Origin: Acetothermia bacterium UBA3571
GTDB lineage: Bacteria; Bipolaricaulota; Bipolaricaulia; Bipolaricaulales; Bipolaricaulaceae
Direction: 5' to 3'
DNA: 19,603 nucleotides
Assembly (NCBI GenBank): GCA_002375995.1
Contig: DFNI01000036.1
Span: 1 to 19,603, forward strand
A model generated the notes under the pieces. That model did not search any database, was not told where the DNA came from, and saw only the letters and a program-made list of their open reading frames with translations. Each line of letters starts with the position of its first letter. The stretch's first letter is position 1. Made by a program: the position numbers and the translations under genes. This document shows, one piece after another, positions 1 to 6,127 of this stretch.

Positions 1-18
1 TAACTTGTCAAAGTCGGG

Positions 19-987
19 TCAGATGGCGAGTTGGTGGACGAGTTCGTACAAGCGGAGGTCGATGGCCATTCGCTTTCGTCGCACGACCTCCAGAGGGACT
101 CTAGCCACTTCTCCTTTTTTCCAGGCCACCATGTGGCCGAAGAGCCCCGCATTCACGTCCTCAGCGGCCAAAGCGCCGAAGCGGGAAGCAAGGATCCGAT
201 CGGTGGCGGTGGGAGAACCTCCCCGTTGGAGATGGCCCAGCACGGTCACCCGGACCTCCAAATGGGTGCGCTCGCGGAGGAAGTTGGCGATGACCTCCAC
301 CGAGCCGAGCTTGGCCGTAACCCCTTCGGCCACCACCACGATGGAGTGGCGTTTCCCCTTGCGGTAGAGGGCCGAGACGCGCTGAGCCACTTTCTCTAAA
401 GGAACTTCCACCTCGGGCACGAGGACAAGCTCTGCCCCACCGGCGAGCCCGCCCATCAGGGCGATATAGCCCGATTCCCGGCCCATCACCTCCACCAGGA
501 AGACCCGCTCGTGGGCGAGGGCGGTGTCGCGGATGCGGTTCAGGGCCCAGACCACGGTGTTCACCGCGGTGTCCACCCCGATGGCGAGTTCCGTCCCCTC
601 GATGTCGTTGTCGATGGAGGCCGGGATCCCGACCACATTAACTCCCTGGTCGGAGAGCCACCGCGCCCCCTGAAGCGAGCCTTCCCCCCCGATGACGATC
701 AGGGCATCGAGCCTTTCGCGTTCGATGGTTTCCAGGGCCCGGCGACGTCCTTCCTCGGTGAGGAAGGCGGGGCAGCGGGCGGTGTGGAGGAAGGTCCCGC
801 CGTATTCAATGATCCCGCCGACATCCCGGGGGGTGAGAGGGGAGAGATCCCCCTCGATGAGCCCAGCGTAACCCCGGCGGATCCCGAAGAGCTCGAGCCC
901 GAGCTCCCAACCCCGCCGCACCGCGGCCCGCACCGCGGCGTTCATCCCCGGCGCATCTCCACCTGAGGTCAGTATCCCCACATGCAT
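19..987 (-). CDS. pfkA: 6-phosphofructokinase (PfkA family)
   Basis: Complete 322-residue phosphofructokinase, close to the roughly 320 residues of bacterial PfkA. The enzyme phosphorylates fructose 6-phosphate to fructose 1,6-bisphosphate in cytosolic glycolysis. Visible motifs in order are SGGDAPGMNAA (8-18), HTARCP (68-73), GGEGS (100-104), PASIDND (122-128) with the catalytic Asp pair D126/D128, EVMGRESGY (166-174) and LGHLQRGGSPTATDR near the C-terminus. The Gly after GGE is typical of ATP-dependent enzymes (PPi enzymes carry Asp there). Two positions are unusual: Glu for the usual Asp in GGDGS, and PAS where ATP enzymes usually have PGT and PPi enzymes PKT. ATP as donor is therefore likely but inferred. 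The gene starts 19 bases after the upstream metallopeptidase-like gene on the same strand, so the two are probably co-transcribed. The ATG has only a weak ribosome site (GAGGG). Confidence 0.95.
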   Translation of the reverse strand: MHVGILTSGGDAPGMNAAVRAAVRRGWELGLELFGIRRGYAGLIEGDLSPLTPRDVGGIIEYGGTFLHTARCPAFLTEEGRRRALETIERERLDALIVIGGEGSLQGARWLSDQGVNVVGIPASIDNDIEGTELAIGVDTAVNTVVWALNRIRDTALAHERVFLVEVMGRESGYIALMGGLAGGAELVLVPEVEVPLEKVAQRVSALYRKGKRHSIVVVAEGVTAKLGSVEVIANFLRERTHLEVRVTVLGHLQRGGSPTATDRILASRFGALAAEDVNAGLFGHMVAWKKGEVARVPLEVVRRKRMAIDLRLYELVHQLAI

Positions 988-1006
988 AACGCCCTCACTC
1001 TAATCC

Positions 1007-2293
1007 TTAGGCCCCTTTTTCGCCAGGTTCCTCACCGCGGCACTCCGACTGGTGGATACAAATCCACCTGTAGCTACTTGTGATCTCCATCCCTTCCAAA
1101 CGGAGGCGTACGCCTTCAGCCACTATTTCCACCCGGCTTCCCTTGCGCTTCAGCGAGGGCTCTCTTCCGAGTCCGGTGAACAAAAGCCTTCGCACACCTT
1201 GAAAGAGAGGATGGTCCCCGAAAGCCTCGGTGAGACATGGCCGCGCAAGACACTCCACGTCGCCCACTTTCCCCGTGAGCCTGAGCCAACGACGGTGCAG
1301 CACCTTCCGCTCGTCCAACCTCACCAAGTTCATGGGATCAAACCCCGTCGGCCACAGAGGATCCAATACCTGGATTTCCAGGGACCAGCCAGGTCGCCCC
1401 ACGTACTCGCGCAAGAGGCGCTTCCGTGTCTCGACGAGCTCGGCCCGTTTGCGTTCCGCCCATGTCCGTGCCTTCCGAAGGGTGGAGGGCCCGAACCGGG
1501 CAGAGGATATCCCGTCAGCTTCGGCGGCAAGAAGCTCGTCTAAATACGTAAGCCCCCCACGTTCCAGGATCTCCTTCCAGCCCTGGCACACACGGTCCAA
1601 AAGGGAGGCGATGCCACAACCGCTCTCGCAAAATGTCGCCCGCACGCCGCCGGGACGGAGCGCTTCCAGGGCTTCCGCGGGCTTAGGGTTACGGGCTGCC
1701 ACCAGGTCTTCCACGTAATTCGCCGTCCCCTCCACCAGCTCTATCCCACGTTCATAAGTGACCTGGTCGGGGTTCAGCAAGGAAAAGCGCGTTTCGCGCG
1801 TTCGCAAAAAAAGCCGGCCCCACGCGAGTGCCCTGTCTCTGTGGCGTTGTGAAATTGCCTTCTTCAGCGCCAAAAGCTCCAGCCAACGTAGCGCAAGAAT
1901 CTCCGCGTCATCTTCTGAGTACGTCAAGAGCTCCACCTCCTTAGCCTGCCACTCCGGATGGTGCTCCCGCTGAAAGGCGTGGAACAGCTCGTGAACGAGG
2001 GTGCCCAAGTTTTCCCGGAGGGTGCGGGAACGATCGAGGAGAAGGGTGGCGGTGAGGACACCGTTTAATTCCATCACGGTATTTGCCCGCACGCTGGGGT
2101 GCAAGCCGGGGAAGCGGAAAAGCCCCGGACAATGGCGAACAGCTACAAACCCTTCAGGGGGCGCGGGATGGGAGATCAACCAGGTCATTTCCCCATCCCA
2201 CACCGCGACAGGGAATTTCTGAGGATCGAACCCAGGCCAGAGCCTGCCGGCGTCTAATGTAATGAAAGCTTCCTGGAGCAGTTCGATCGGCAC
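1007..2293 (-). CDS. Putative HExxH zinc metallopeptidase, unidentified family
   Basis: A 428-residue protein that I cannot assign to a named family. It carries HELFH at 101-105, preceded by a hydrophobic stretch ending in GTLV, as in zinc-protease active-site helices. ELVEGTANYVE follows at 185-195, where Glu188 could be the third zinc ligand (gluzincin-like HExxH...E). The region between is helical and charged. The C-terminal 150 residues are Arg-rich and beta-like with no motif I recognise. No signal peptide or membrane segment is visible, so it is probably cytosolic. The start is GTG. There is no Shine-Dalgarno site, but a perfect TATAAT lies exactly five bases upstream, suggesting a leaderless message. 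It sits just upstream of pfkA in the same direction and just downstream of the subtilase gene. The fold and peptidase activity are inferred from the motif only. Confidence 0.8.
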   Translation of the reverse strand: MPIELLQEAFITLDAGRLWPGFDPQKFPVAVWDGEMTWLISHPAPPEGFVAVRHCPGLFRFPGLHPSVRANTVMELNGVLTATLLLDRSRTLRENLGTLVHELFHAFQREHHPEWQAKEVELLTYSEDDAEILALRWLELLALKKAISQRHRDRALAWGRLFLRTRETRFSLLNPDQVTYERGIELVEGTANYVEDLVAARNPKPAEALEALRPGGVRATFCESGCGIASLLDRVCQGWKEILERGGLTYLDELLAAEADGISSARFGPSTLRKARTWAERKRAELVETRKRLLREYVGRPGWSLEIQVLDPLWPTGFDPMNLVRLDERKVLHRRWLRLTGKVGDVECLARPCLTEAFGDHPLFQGVRRLLFTGLGREPSLKRKGSRVEIVAEGVRLRLEGMEITSSYRWICIHQSECRGEEPGEKGA

Positions 2294-2298
2294 GTGGA

Positions 2299-2304
2299 AT
2301 TATA
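2299..2304 (-). promoter_or_regulatory. Candidate -10 element of a leaderless promoter
   Basis: On the minus strand the sequence reads TATAAT-TCCAC-GTG, where GTG (2293-2291) is the start codon of the metallopeptidase-like gene. With the usual 5-7 base distance from -10 to transcription start, the RNA would begin at or next to the start codon. No convincing -35 hexamer is seen 16-18 bases upstream. Confidence 0.5.
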
Positions 2305-2325
2305 GCCAGAGCAGGCACCGCTGAA

Positions 2326-3414
2326 TCAGTTCTCCTGGGTGAGGAGCTTGACGGCGGCTGCGGCGTTTACCAAACCGAAGCCGGTAGCTTCGTCTTTACC
2401 CGGTGGGCCCACATCCTCAGCCGTGGCCCGCAGGATCTCGAGCACGCCCTCGGGGGAAAGGCGTTTGTCCAAGGCCCAGAGGAGTGCCGCGGTACCAGCC
2501 ACGTGGGGTGCGGCGAAGGAAGTTCCCGAAGAGCTCACCGGGGTTCCCCCTGGAACCACGGAGATCACATTCACCCCGGGAGCGGCCAGATCCACCTCGG
2601 GCCCCCGGCTGGAGAATGGCGCGGGAGTCCTGTTTCTGTCCACCGCTCCTACAGTGATTACATCCGGCAAACGCCCGAAGGCTTTCACCCGGGAGCCCTC
2701 GTTGCCGGCGATGGTGATCACCAAAACGCCGTGTTTCACGGCGTTTTGGATCGCGTGACGCACGAAGCTAGGGGGATCCACCTTGGCGTACAGGGAGAGG
2801 TTTATGATGCGGGCCCCGTTTTCAACGGCGTATTCGATGGCCTGGGCTAGCTTCCACCAATCGCTCTTGTAAAAGAACCCCCGGGAATCCAGGAACCGGA
2901 TATCCATTATGCGCACCCGAGGTGCCACCCCGCCGACACCGGTGGCAGCATCCACGCTGGCGGCTACCAACCCAGCCACGAAGGTTCCATGGTAGCTTAT
3001 GGGTGTGCCGACCAAAGAATCAGGGTCGTTATCGCGAAAGTCCCAGCCGTATACGTCGTCCACATAGCCGTTTTTATCATCGTCTATCCCGTTTCCGGGG
3101 ATCTCGCCGGGATTTTGCCACATGCGATCTCGCAAAAGGGGCACAGTGTAGTCGATGCCGCTATCGATGATCGCCACTATCACTTCCTCGGAGCCCTGGG
3201 TTATCCGCCAAGCTTCGGGGGCACGGATGGCCTTGAGGCCCCAACGAAGCCTCGAGGCTGCGGACACCAACGCGGGAGCGCTGGCGGTGCCGGCCCCTCC
3301 CACGACCTCGGGTTGGGGCATTTGCGGACTTATCCGTTCAATTGAGGCTCCCAGGACCAGAAGAAGGCCAAGCACGAAACCTACTGCCGCGACCGCCTCC
3401 AATTTCTTCAGCAT
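2326..3414 (-). CDS. Exported subtilisin-like serine protease (S8 family)
   Basis: A 362-residue subtilase counted from the chosen ATG. It begins MLKKLEAVAA followed by a hydrophobic stretch, so it has a signal peptide or N-terminal anchor and acts outside the cytoplasm. The catalytic triad is visible: Asp84 in IIDSGID, His142 in HGTFVAG and Ser299 in GTSFAAPHVAG. The oxyanion Asn238 lies in IAGNEG. An acidic loop, GNGIDDDKNGYVDD (about 107-120), resembles calcium-binding insertions of this family. The propeptide is short, and there are no extra C-terminal domains. An alternative TTG start at 3450 would add twelve residues, but it falls inside the riboswitch aptamer and spoils the signal sequence, so I prefer 3414. 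No normal Shine-Dalgarno site exists: GAAGG directly touches the ATG. Expression is probably controlled by the c-di-GMP riboswitch immediately upstream. Confidence 0.9.
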   Translation of the reverse strand: MLKKLEAVAAVGFVLGLLLVLGASIERISPQMPQPEVVGGAGTASAPALVSAASRLRWGLKAIRAPEAWRITQGSEEVIVAIIDSGIDYTVPLLRDRMWQNPGEIPGNGIDDDKNGYVDDVYGWDFRDNDPDSLVGTPISYHGTFVAGLVAASVDAATGVGGVAPRVRIMDIRFLDSRGFFYKSDWWKLAQAIEYAVENGARIINLSLYAKVDPPSFVRHAIQNAVKHGVLVITIAGNEGSRVKAFGRLPDVITVGAVDRNRTPAPFSSRGPEVDLAAPGVNVISVVPGGTPVSSSGTSFAAPHVAGTAALLWALDKRLSPEGVLEILRATAEDVGPPGKDEATGFGLVNAAAAVKLLTQEN

Positions 3415-3419
3415 CCTTC

Positions 3420-3513
3420 GGCAGCCCGGCCACCCTGCGACCAAGTTCAAGTCGCGAGGGTCCGTGGGCTTTGCGCCCCCGGGTTTCCCCGGGTTTGCCT
3501 TTATCGGGATGCC
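3420..3513 (-). ncRNA. Cyclic di-GMP-I (GEMM-I) riboswitch aptamer
   Basis: The minus-strand leader of the subtilase gene matches the class-I c-di-GMP aptamer by eye. The closing helix P1 pairs GGCATCCCG (3513-3505) with CGGGCTGCC (3428-3420), eight pairs with one mismatch. It is followed by the conserved block ATAAAGGCAAACC. A second helix, CCCGGG-GAAA-CCCGGG, carries the GAAA tetraloop that docks in known structures. The conserved GCGCAAAGCC follows. A third helix has arms CCCT/AGGG and GCGAC/GTCGC. The aptamer ends with the characteristic GGCCGGGCTGCCG. It stops five bases before the ATG at 3414, so ligand-dependent control of translation initiation is plausible. No terminator hairpin with a U-tract lies between aptamer and gene. 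Whether binding turns expression on or off cannot be told from sequence. Confidence 0.9.
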
Positions 3514-3690
3514 ATCGAGATAAACGAGTTACCGTTTCTCGGTGGCCTGGCTACGCCTCACCTCCTTTCGTATAGGATTACAGAACCCCTTTGTTCTAAT
3601 GGATACCACCACAAACAATTATATCGCACCACATGCAATCCGCCAAGGGCCCCCTGGGTACGGAAAGGTCCTTTCCAGAAACGGCGCGGG
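3514..3690 (-). other. Non-coding leader and intergenic stretch between the YjbQ gene and the riboswitch
   Basis: This stretch holds the promoter above. A 15-base palindrome (GGAAAGG, one base, CCTTTCC; 3662-3676) lies between the YjbQ-gene stop and the -35 box. On the minus strand, an orphan Shine-Dalgarno-like AAAGGAGGTGAGG at about 3571-3559 is followed by no usable start codon at proper spacing. The palindrome lacks a T-tract, so it looks more like an operator than a terminator. I see no second riboswitch class that I recognise. Confidence 0.5.
3618..3646 (-). promoter_or_regulatory. Sigma-70-type promoter of the riboswitch-subtilase transcript
   Basis: The minus strand reads TTGGCG (3646-3641), a 17-base spacer, then a perfect TATAAT (3623-3618). 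Transcription would start near 3611, giving a leader of roughly 200 bases that contains the whole aptamer. Confidence 0.7.
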
Positions 3691-4107
3691 TTATTCCCCG
3701 ATTATCTTTATCAGTACCCGCTTAGGACGCTGGCCATCGAACTCCCCATAAAAGATCTGCTCCCAGGGACCGAAATCGAGCTTGCCGTCAGTGATCGCCA
3801 CCACCACCTCGCGCCCCATCACCTGGCGCTTTAGGTGGGCATGGGCGTTGTCCTCGCCGGTAAGGTTGTGTTTGTAGCGCCCGGGGTCGTACGGCGCCAA
3901 CTGCTCGAGCCACTCGAGGAAGTCCTCGTGTAACCCTTCCTCGTCGTCGTTGATGAACACCGAGGCCGTGATGTGCATGGCGTTGACCAAGCAGAGCCCT
4001 TCCTTTATCCCACTCTCTCTTACCGCCGCCTCCACTTGCGGGGTGATGTTGATGAACTCAACTTTTTTTCTCGTGTTGAACCAAAGTTCCTTTCGGTAAG
4101 ACTTCAT
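3691..4107 (-). CDS. YjbQ / UPF0047 family protein (secondary thiamine-phosphate synthase type)
   Basis: A 138-residue protein of the YjbQ (UPF0047) family, which is normally 130-140 residues. Family signatures are NAMHITASVFINDDEEGL (42-59), YKHN (78-81), TGEDNAHAHLK (83-93) and the end motif FGPWEQIFYGEFDGQRPKR (112-130). Conserved His residues (45, 80, 89, 91) form the presumed metal/active site. Some family members show weak thiamine-phosphate synthase activity, but the true role is not established. The start is chosen at ATG 4107, because AAAGGAGGGAGAG lies directly upstream and the family N-terminus aligns there. The open frame continues upstream to 4422, but that extension overlaps ispG and is not family-like. 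It is divergent from ispG across 69 bases. Confidence 0.92.
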   Translation of the reverse strand: MKSYRKELWFNTRKKVEFINITPQVEAAVRESGIKEGLCLVNAMHITASVFINDDEEGLHEDFLEWLEQLAPYDPGRYKHNLTGEDNAHAHLKRQVMGREVVVAITDGKLDFGPWEQIFYGEFDGQRPKRVLIKIIGE

Positions 4108-4120
4108 CTCTCCCTCCTTT

Positions 4121-4130
4121 CGAGCGCTCG
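4121..4130. repeat. 10-bp palindrome in the divergent yjbQ/ispG region
   Basis: CGAGCGCTCG is a perfect palindrome just upstream of the ribosome site of the YjbQ-family gene. It could be a small operator or hairpin; in GC-rich DNA it could also be chance. Confidence 0.25.
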
Positions 4131-4165
4131 CGACGACTTTCGCTGCTTGAGCACAAAGGATAGGA

Positions 4166-4171
4166 TATAAA
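4166..4171 (+). promoter_or_regulatory. Candidate -10 element, leaderless start of ispG
   Basis: TATAAA, then CGGCC, then the GTG start at 4177: the same -10/five bases/start layout as at 2304-2293. No clear -35 box is found, and a purine-rich AAAGGA at 4155-4160 is too far from the GTG to be a normal ribosome site. Confidence 0.45.
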
Positions 4172-4176
4172 CGGCC

Positions 4177-5244
4177 GTGAATCGCAGGAGGAGCCGGCTT
4201 GTGCGGGTGGGAGCCCTCGCCATCGGGGGAGAGAACCCGGTGGTGGTCCAGTCCATGACCAACACCGCCACCTCGGATATCGCCGCCACTATAAGGCAGA
4301 TCCGGGACTTGCAGGCGGCGGGGTGTGAACTCGTGCGGGTGGCGGTGCCGGATATGGCCTCTGCCCAGGCCATCGCCGAGATCAAGAAAGAGGTAGCGGT
4401 GCCCATCGCCGCCGATATCCACTACGACCCCAAACTCGCCCTGGCCGCCCTAGAAACCGGGGCGGACAAGCTCCGCTTGAACCCGGGTAATATCCGCAAT
4501 CCCGGGGCGATCCGGGAGATCGCCGCCCGCGCCGCGGAACGGGGGGTCCCCATCCGGGTGGGGGTCAACGCCGGCTCCCTGGATGCACGGTTCCTCAAGG
4601 GAGGAAAGGCCACTCCCGAGGGGATGGTCGAGGCGGCGCTGTGGGAGATCTCACTCCTGGAGGGAGTCGGTTTCCGGGACATCGTGGTCTCCCTCAAGGC
4701 GGCGGAGGTAGAGCTCACGGTGGAGGCGAACCGCCTGCTCGCCCGGGAAGGAGACTGGCCCCTGCATCTTGGGATCACCGAGCCCGGCCCGGACCTAGAG
4801 GGGATCGTGAAGTCCGCGGTGGGGATCGGAATACTCCTTTCCGCGGGGATCGGGGACACCATCCGGGTCTCCCTACCCGGGGACCCAGTGAGAGAGGTGG
4901 AGGTCGCCTGGGAGATCTTGAAAGCCTTGGGTTTGAGGGAACGGGGGCCGAGCTTTGTGGTGTGTCCCACCTGTGGCCGCACCGGAATCGATATCCCCGG
5001 GATCGCCGCTGAGGCGAAAAAGAGGCTGTCCACCGTAAGGAATTCCCTCAGGATAGCCATTATGGGTTGCCCCGTGAACGGCCTCGTGGAGGTGGAGCGG
5101 GCCGACTATGGGATCTTGGGAGGGCGGGGCTTCGGCACGATATACGCCCACGGGAAGGTGGTGAAGCCCAAGGTGCGGGAGGAGGAATTGGTGGATGAGC
5201 TGATCGGGGTGATCCTGGCGGAACAGGAGGGAGCTTCCCCTTGA
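4177..5244 (+). CDS. ispG: (E)-4-hydroxy-3-methylbut-2-enyl-diphosphate synthase (IspG/GcpE)
   Basis: A 355-residue IspG of the compact bacterial two-domain type. It converts MEcPP to HMBPP in the MEP isoprenoid pathway, using a [4Fe-4S] cluster in the cytosol. The TIM-barrel N-half shows VVVQSMTNTATSD (22-34), AADIHYDPKLAL (78-89), LRLNPGNI (99-106) and GVNAGSL (129-135). The cluster ligands are Cys263 and Cys266 (CPTCGR), Cys298 (MGCPVNG) and Glu305. Two normally invariant stretches differ: GITEPGP where GITEAGP is usual, and VNGLVEV where VNGPGEA is usual. The ligands are kept, so I expect an active enzyme. The GTG start is supported by the N-terminal family alignment. The stop codon lies inside the -35 box of the next promoter. 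Confidence 0.96.
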   Translation: MNRRRSRLVRVGALAIGGENPVVVQSMTNTATSDIAATIRQIRDLQAAGCELVRVAVPDMASAQAIAEIKKEVAVPIAADIHYDPKLALAALETGADKLRLNPGNIRNPGAIREIAARAAERGVPIRVGVNAGSLDARFLKGGKATPEGMVEAALWEISLLEGVGFRDIVVSLKAAEVELTVEANRLLAREGDWPLHLGITEPGPDLEGIVKSAVGIGILLSAGIGDTIRVSLPGDPVREVEVAWEILKALGLRERGPSFVVCPTCGRTGIDIPGIAAEAKKRLSTVRNSLRIAIMGCPVNGLVEVERADYGILGGRGFGTIYAHGKVVKPKVREEELVDELIGVILAEQEGASP

Positions 5245-5269
5245 CCCAGGACAAGCAAATTTTTACAAT
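5241..5269 (+). promoter_or_regulatory. Sigma-70-type promoter for the regulator and downstream operon
   Basis: TTGACC (5241-5246), a 17-base spacer and TACAAT (5264-5269) give a near-consensus promoter. The -35 box overlaps the TGA stop of ispG. Transcription would start around 5276, about 25 bases before the regulator ATG at 5301. This rules out the longer TTG-initiated reading that begins at 5241. Confidence 0.75.
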
Positions 5270-5270
5270 A

Positions 5271-5299
5271 TTATCGCAACAAAAGGAAACTAATCGAAA
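5271..5299 (+). promoter_or_regulatory. Candidate regulator-binding direct repeats
   Basis: TTATCGCAA (5271-5279) and TAATCGAAA (5291-5299) match at seven of nine positions and start exactly 20 bases apart, two helical turns, just downstream of the promoter. A similar TATGCGAAAA occurs at 6091-6100 before the binding-protein gene. CGAAA-type repeats are common in DeoR-family operators, so autoregulation is plausible but unproven. Confidence 0.35.
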
Positions 5300-5300
5300 G

Positions 5301-6062
5301 ATGCTTACCGAGCAGAGGCGCCGGCTCATCCTGGAGGAGCTCCGCAAGCGGGGAGTTGTTCGCACTTCCGAGCTCTCGCGCCTGTTTTCCGTATCCCAGA
5401 TGACCATCCGTAACGACCTGAACGCCCTGGCCCGGGAAGGGAAGGTGGTGCGTATCCACGGCGGGGCGATGGTCAGGGAGTGGGTGACTACCGAGCCGTC
5501 CTATCAGGAGAAGGCTTCCCGCAACCTCGAGGAGAAGCGCCGCATCGCGGCAAAAGCCGCGGAGCTCATCGAACGAGGGATGGCCATCTTCATCGGCAAC
5601 GGCTCCACCACCATGCAGCTGGTAAAGGCCCTGCCCCCGAATCTGGGGCTGCGGGTCTTCACCAACGCCCTTAACCACGCCATGGAGCTCACCCAGGTCC
5701 CGGGGGTGGACGTGTACGTGGTGGGGGGTTACCTGCGAGGGGTCTCCTTCGCCATGGTGGGCCGGCTGGCGAAGAGGGCGTTGGAGGACGTCTACTTCGA
5801 CATCGCCTTCCTGGGGGCCAACGGGATCTCCCTGGAGCACGGGGTGACGATCCCCTCGCTGGAGGAGGCGGACACCGCCGCGGAGATCCTGAGACATTCG
5901 CGCCGACGGGTGATCCTGGCGGACCACACCAAGTTCGGGGTGGTCACCCACGGCAAGATCGCCGATCTCTCCGAGGTGGACGCTATCATCACTGACTCTA
6001 GCCTGGATTCGGAATTGGTTACTGCCTTTTCTGAACTGGATTTTGAGCTTTACCTTGCGTAG
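5301..6062 (+). CDS. DeoR/GlpR-family transcriptional regulator
   Basis: A 253-residue DeoR-family repressor. The N-terminal helix-turn-helix (about 5-57) has the family signature, TSELSRLFSVSQMTIRNDL then REGKVVRIHGGA. The C-terminal sugar-phosphate-sensing domain (about 75-250) shows IGNGSTTMQLV (98-108), VVGGYLRG, DIAFLGANGIS and ILADHTKFGVV. Members usually sense a phosphorylated sugar. As first gene before a glycerophosphodiester/Ugp-type operon, a GlpR-like role sensing glycerol 3-phosphate is the natural inference. The ATG at 5301 is chosen because a strong promoter starts transcription only about 25 bases upstream, and AAAAGGAAA at 5281-5289 can serve as a ribosome site. The 65-base gap to the next gene has no terminator. 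Confidence 0.93.
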   Translation: MLTEQRRRLILEELRKRGVVRTSELSRLFSVSQMTIRNDLNALAREGKVVRIHGGAMVREWVTTEPSYQEKASRNLEEKRRIAAKAAELIERGMAIFIGNGSTTMQLVKALPPNLGLRVFTNALNHAMELTQVPGVDVYVVGGYLRGVSFAMVGRLAKRALEDVYFDIAFLGANGISLEHGVTIPSLEEADTAAEILRHSRRRVILADHTKFGVVTHGKIADLSEVDAIITDSSLDSELVTAFSELDFELYLA

Positions 6063-6127
6063 GGGGGTGATAGCTGGAAAAGACTGTTTTTATGCGAAAA
6101 AGATTACTTCAAGGAGGTGCATGAACA

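Noticed and set aside
3450..3450. TTG start for the subtilase
   Set aside because: It lies within the third helix of the riboswitch aptamer, has no ribosome site, and would put a non-signal-like extension on the protein.
4108..4422. N-terminal extension of the YjbQ-family gene to 4422
   Set aside because: It overlaps ispG on the other strand, has non-family composition, and a strong ribosome site precedes the ATG at 4107.
5241..5300. TTG start of the DeoR-family gene at 5241
   Set aside because: The TTG is the first half of a -35 box, and the likely transcription start lies downstream of it.
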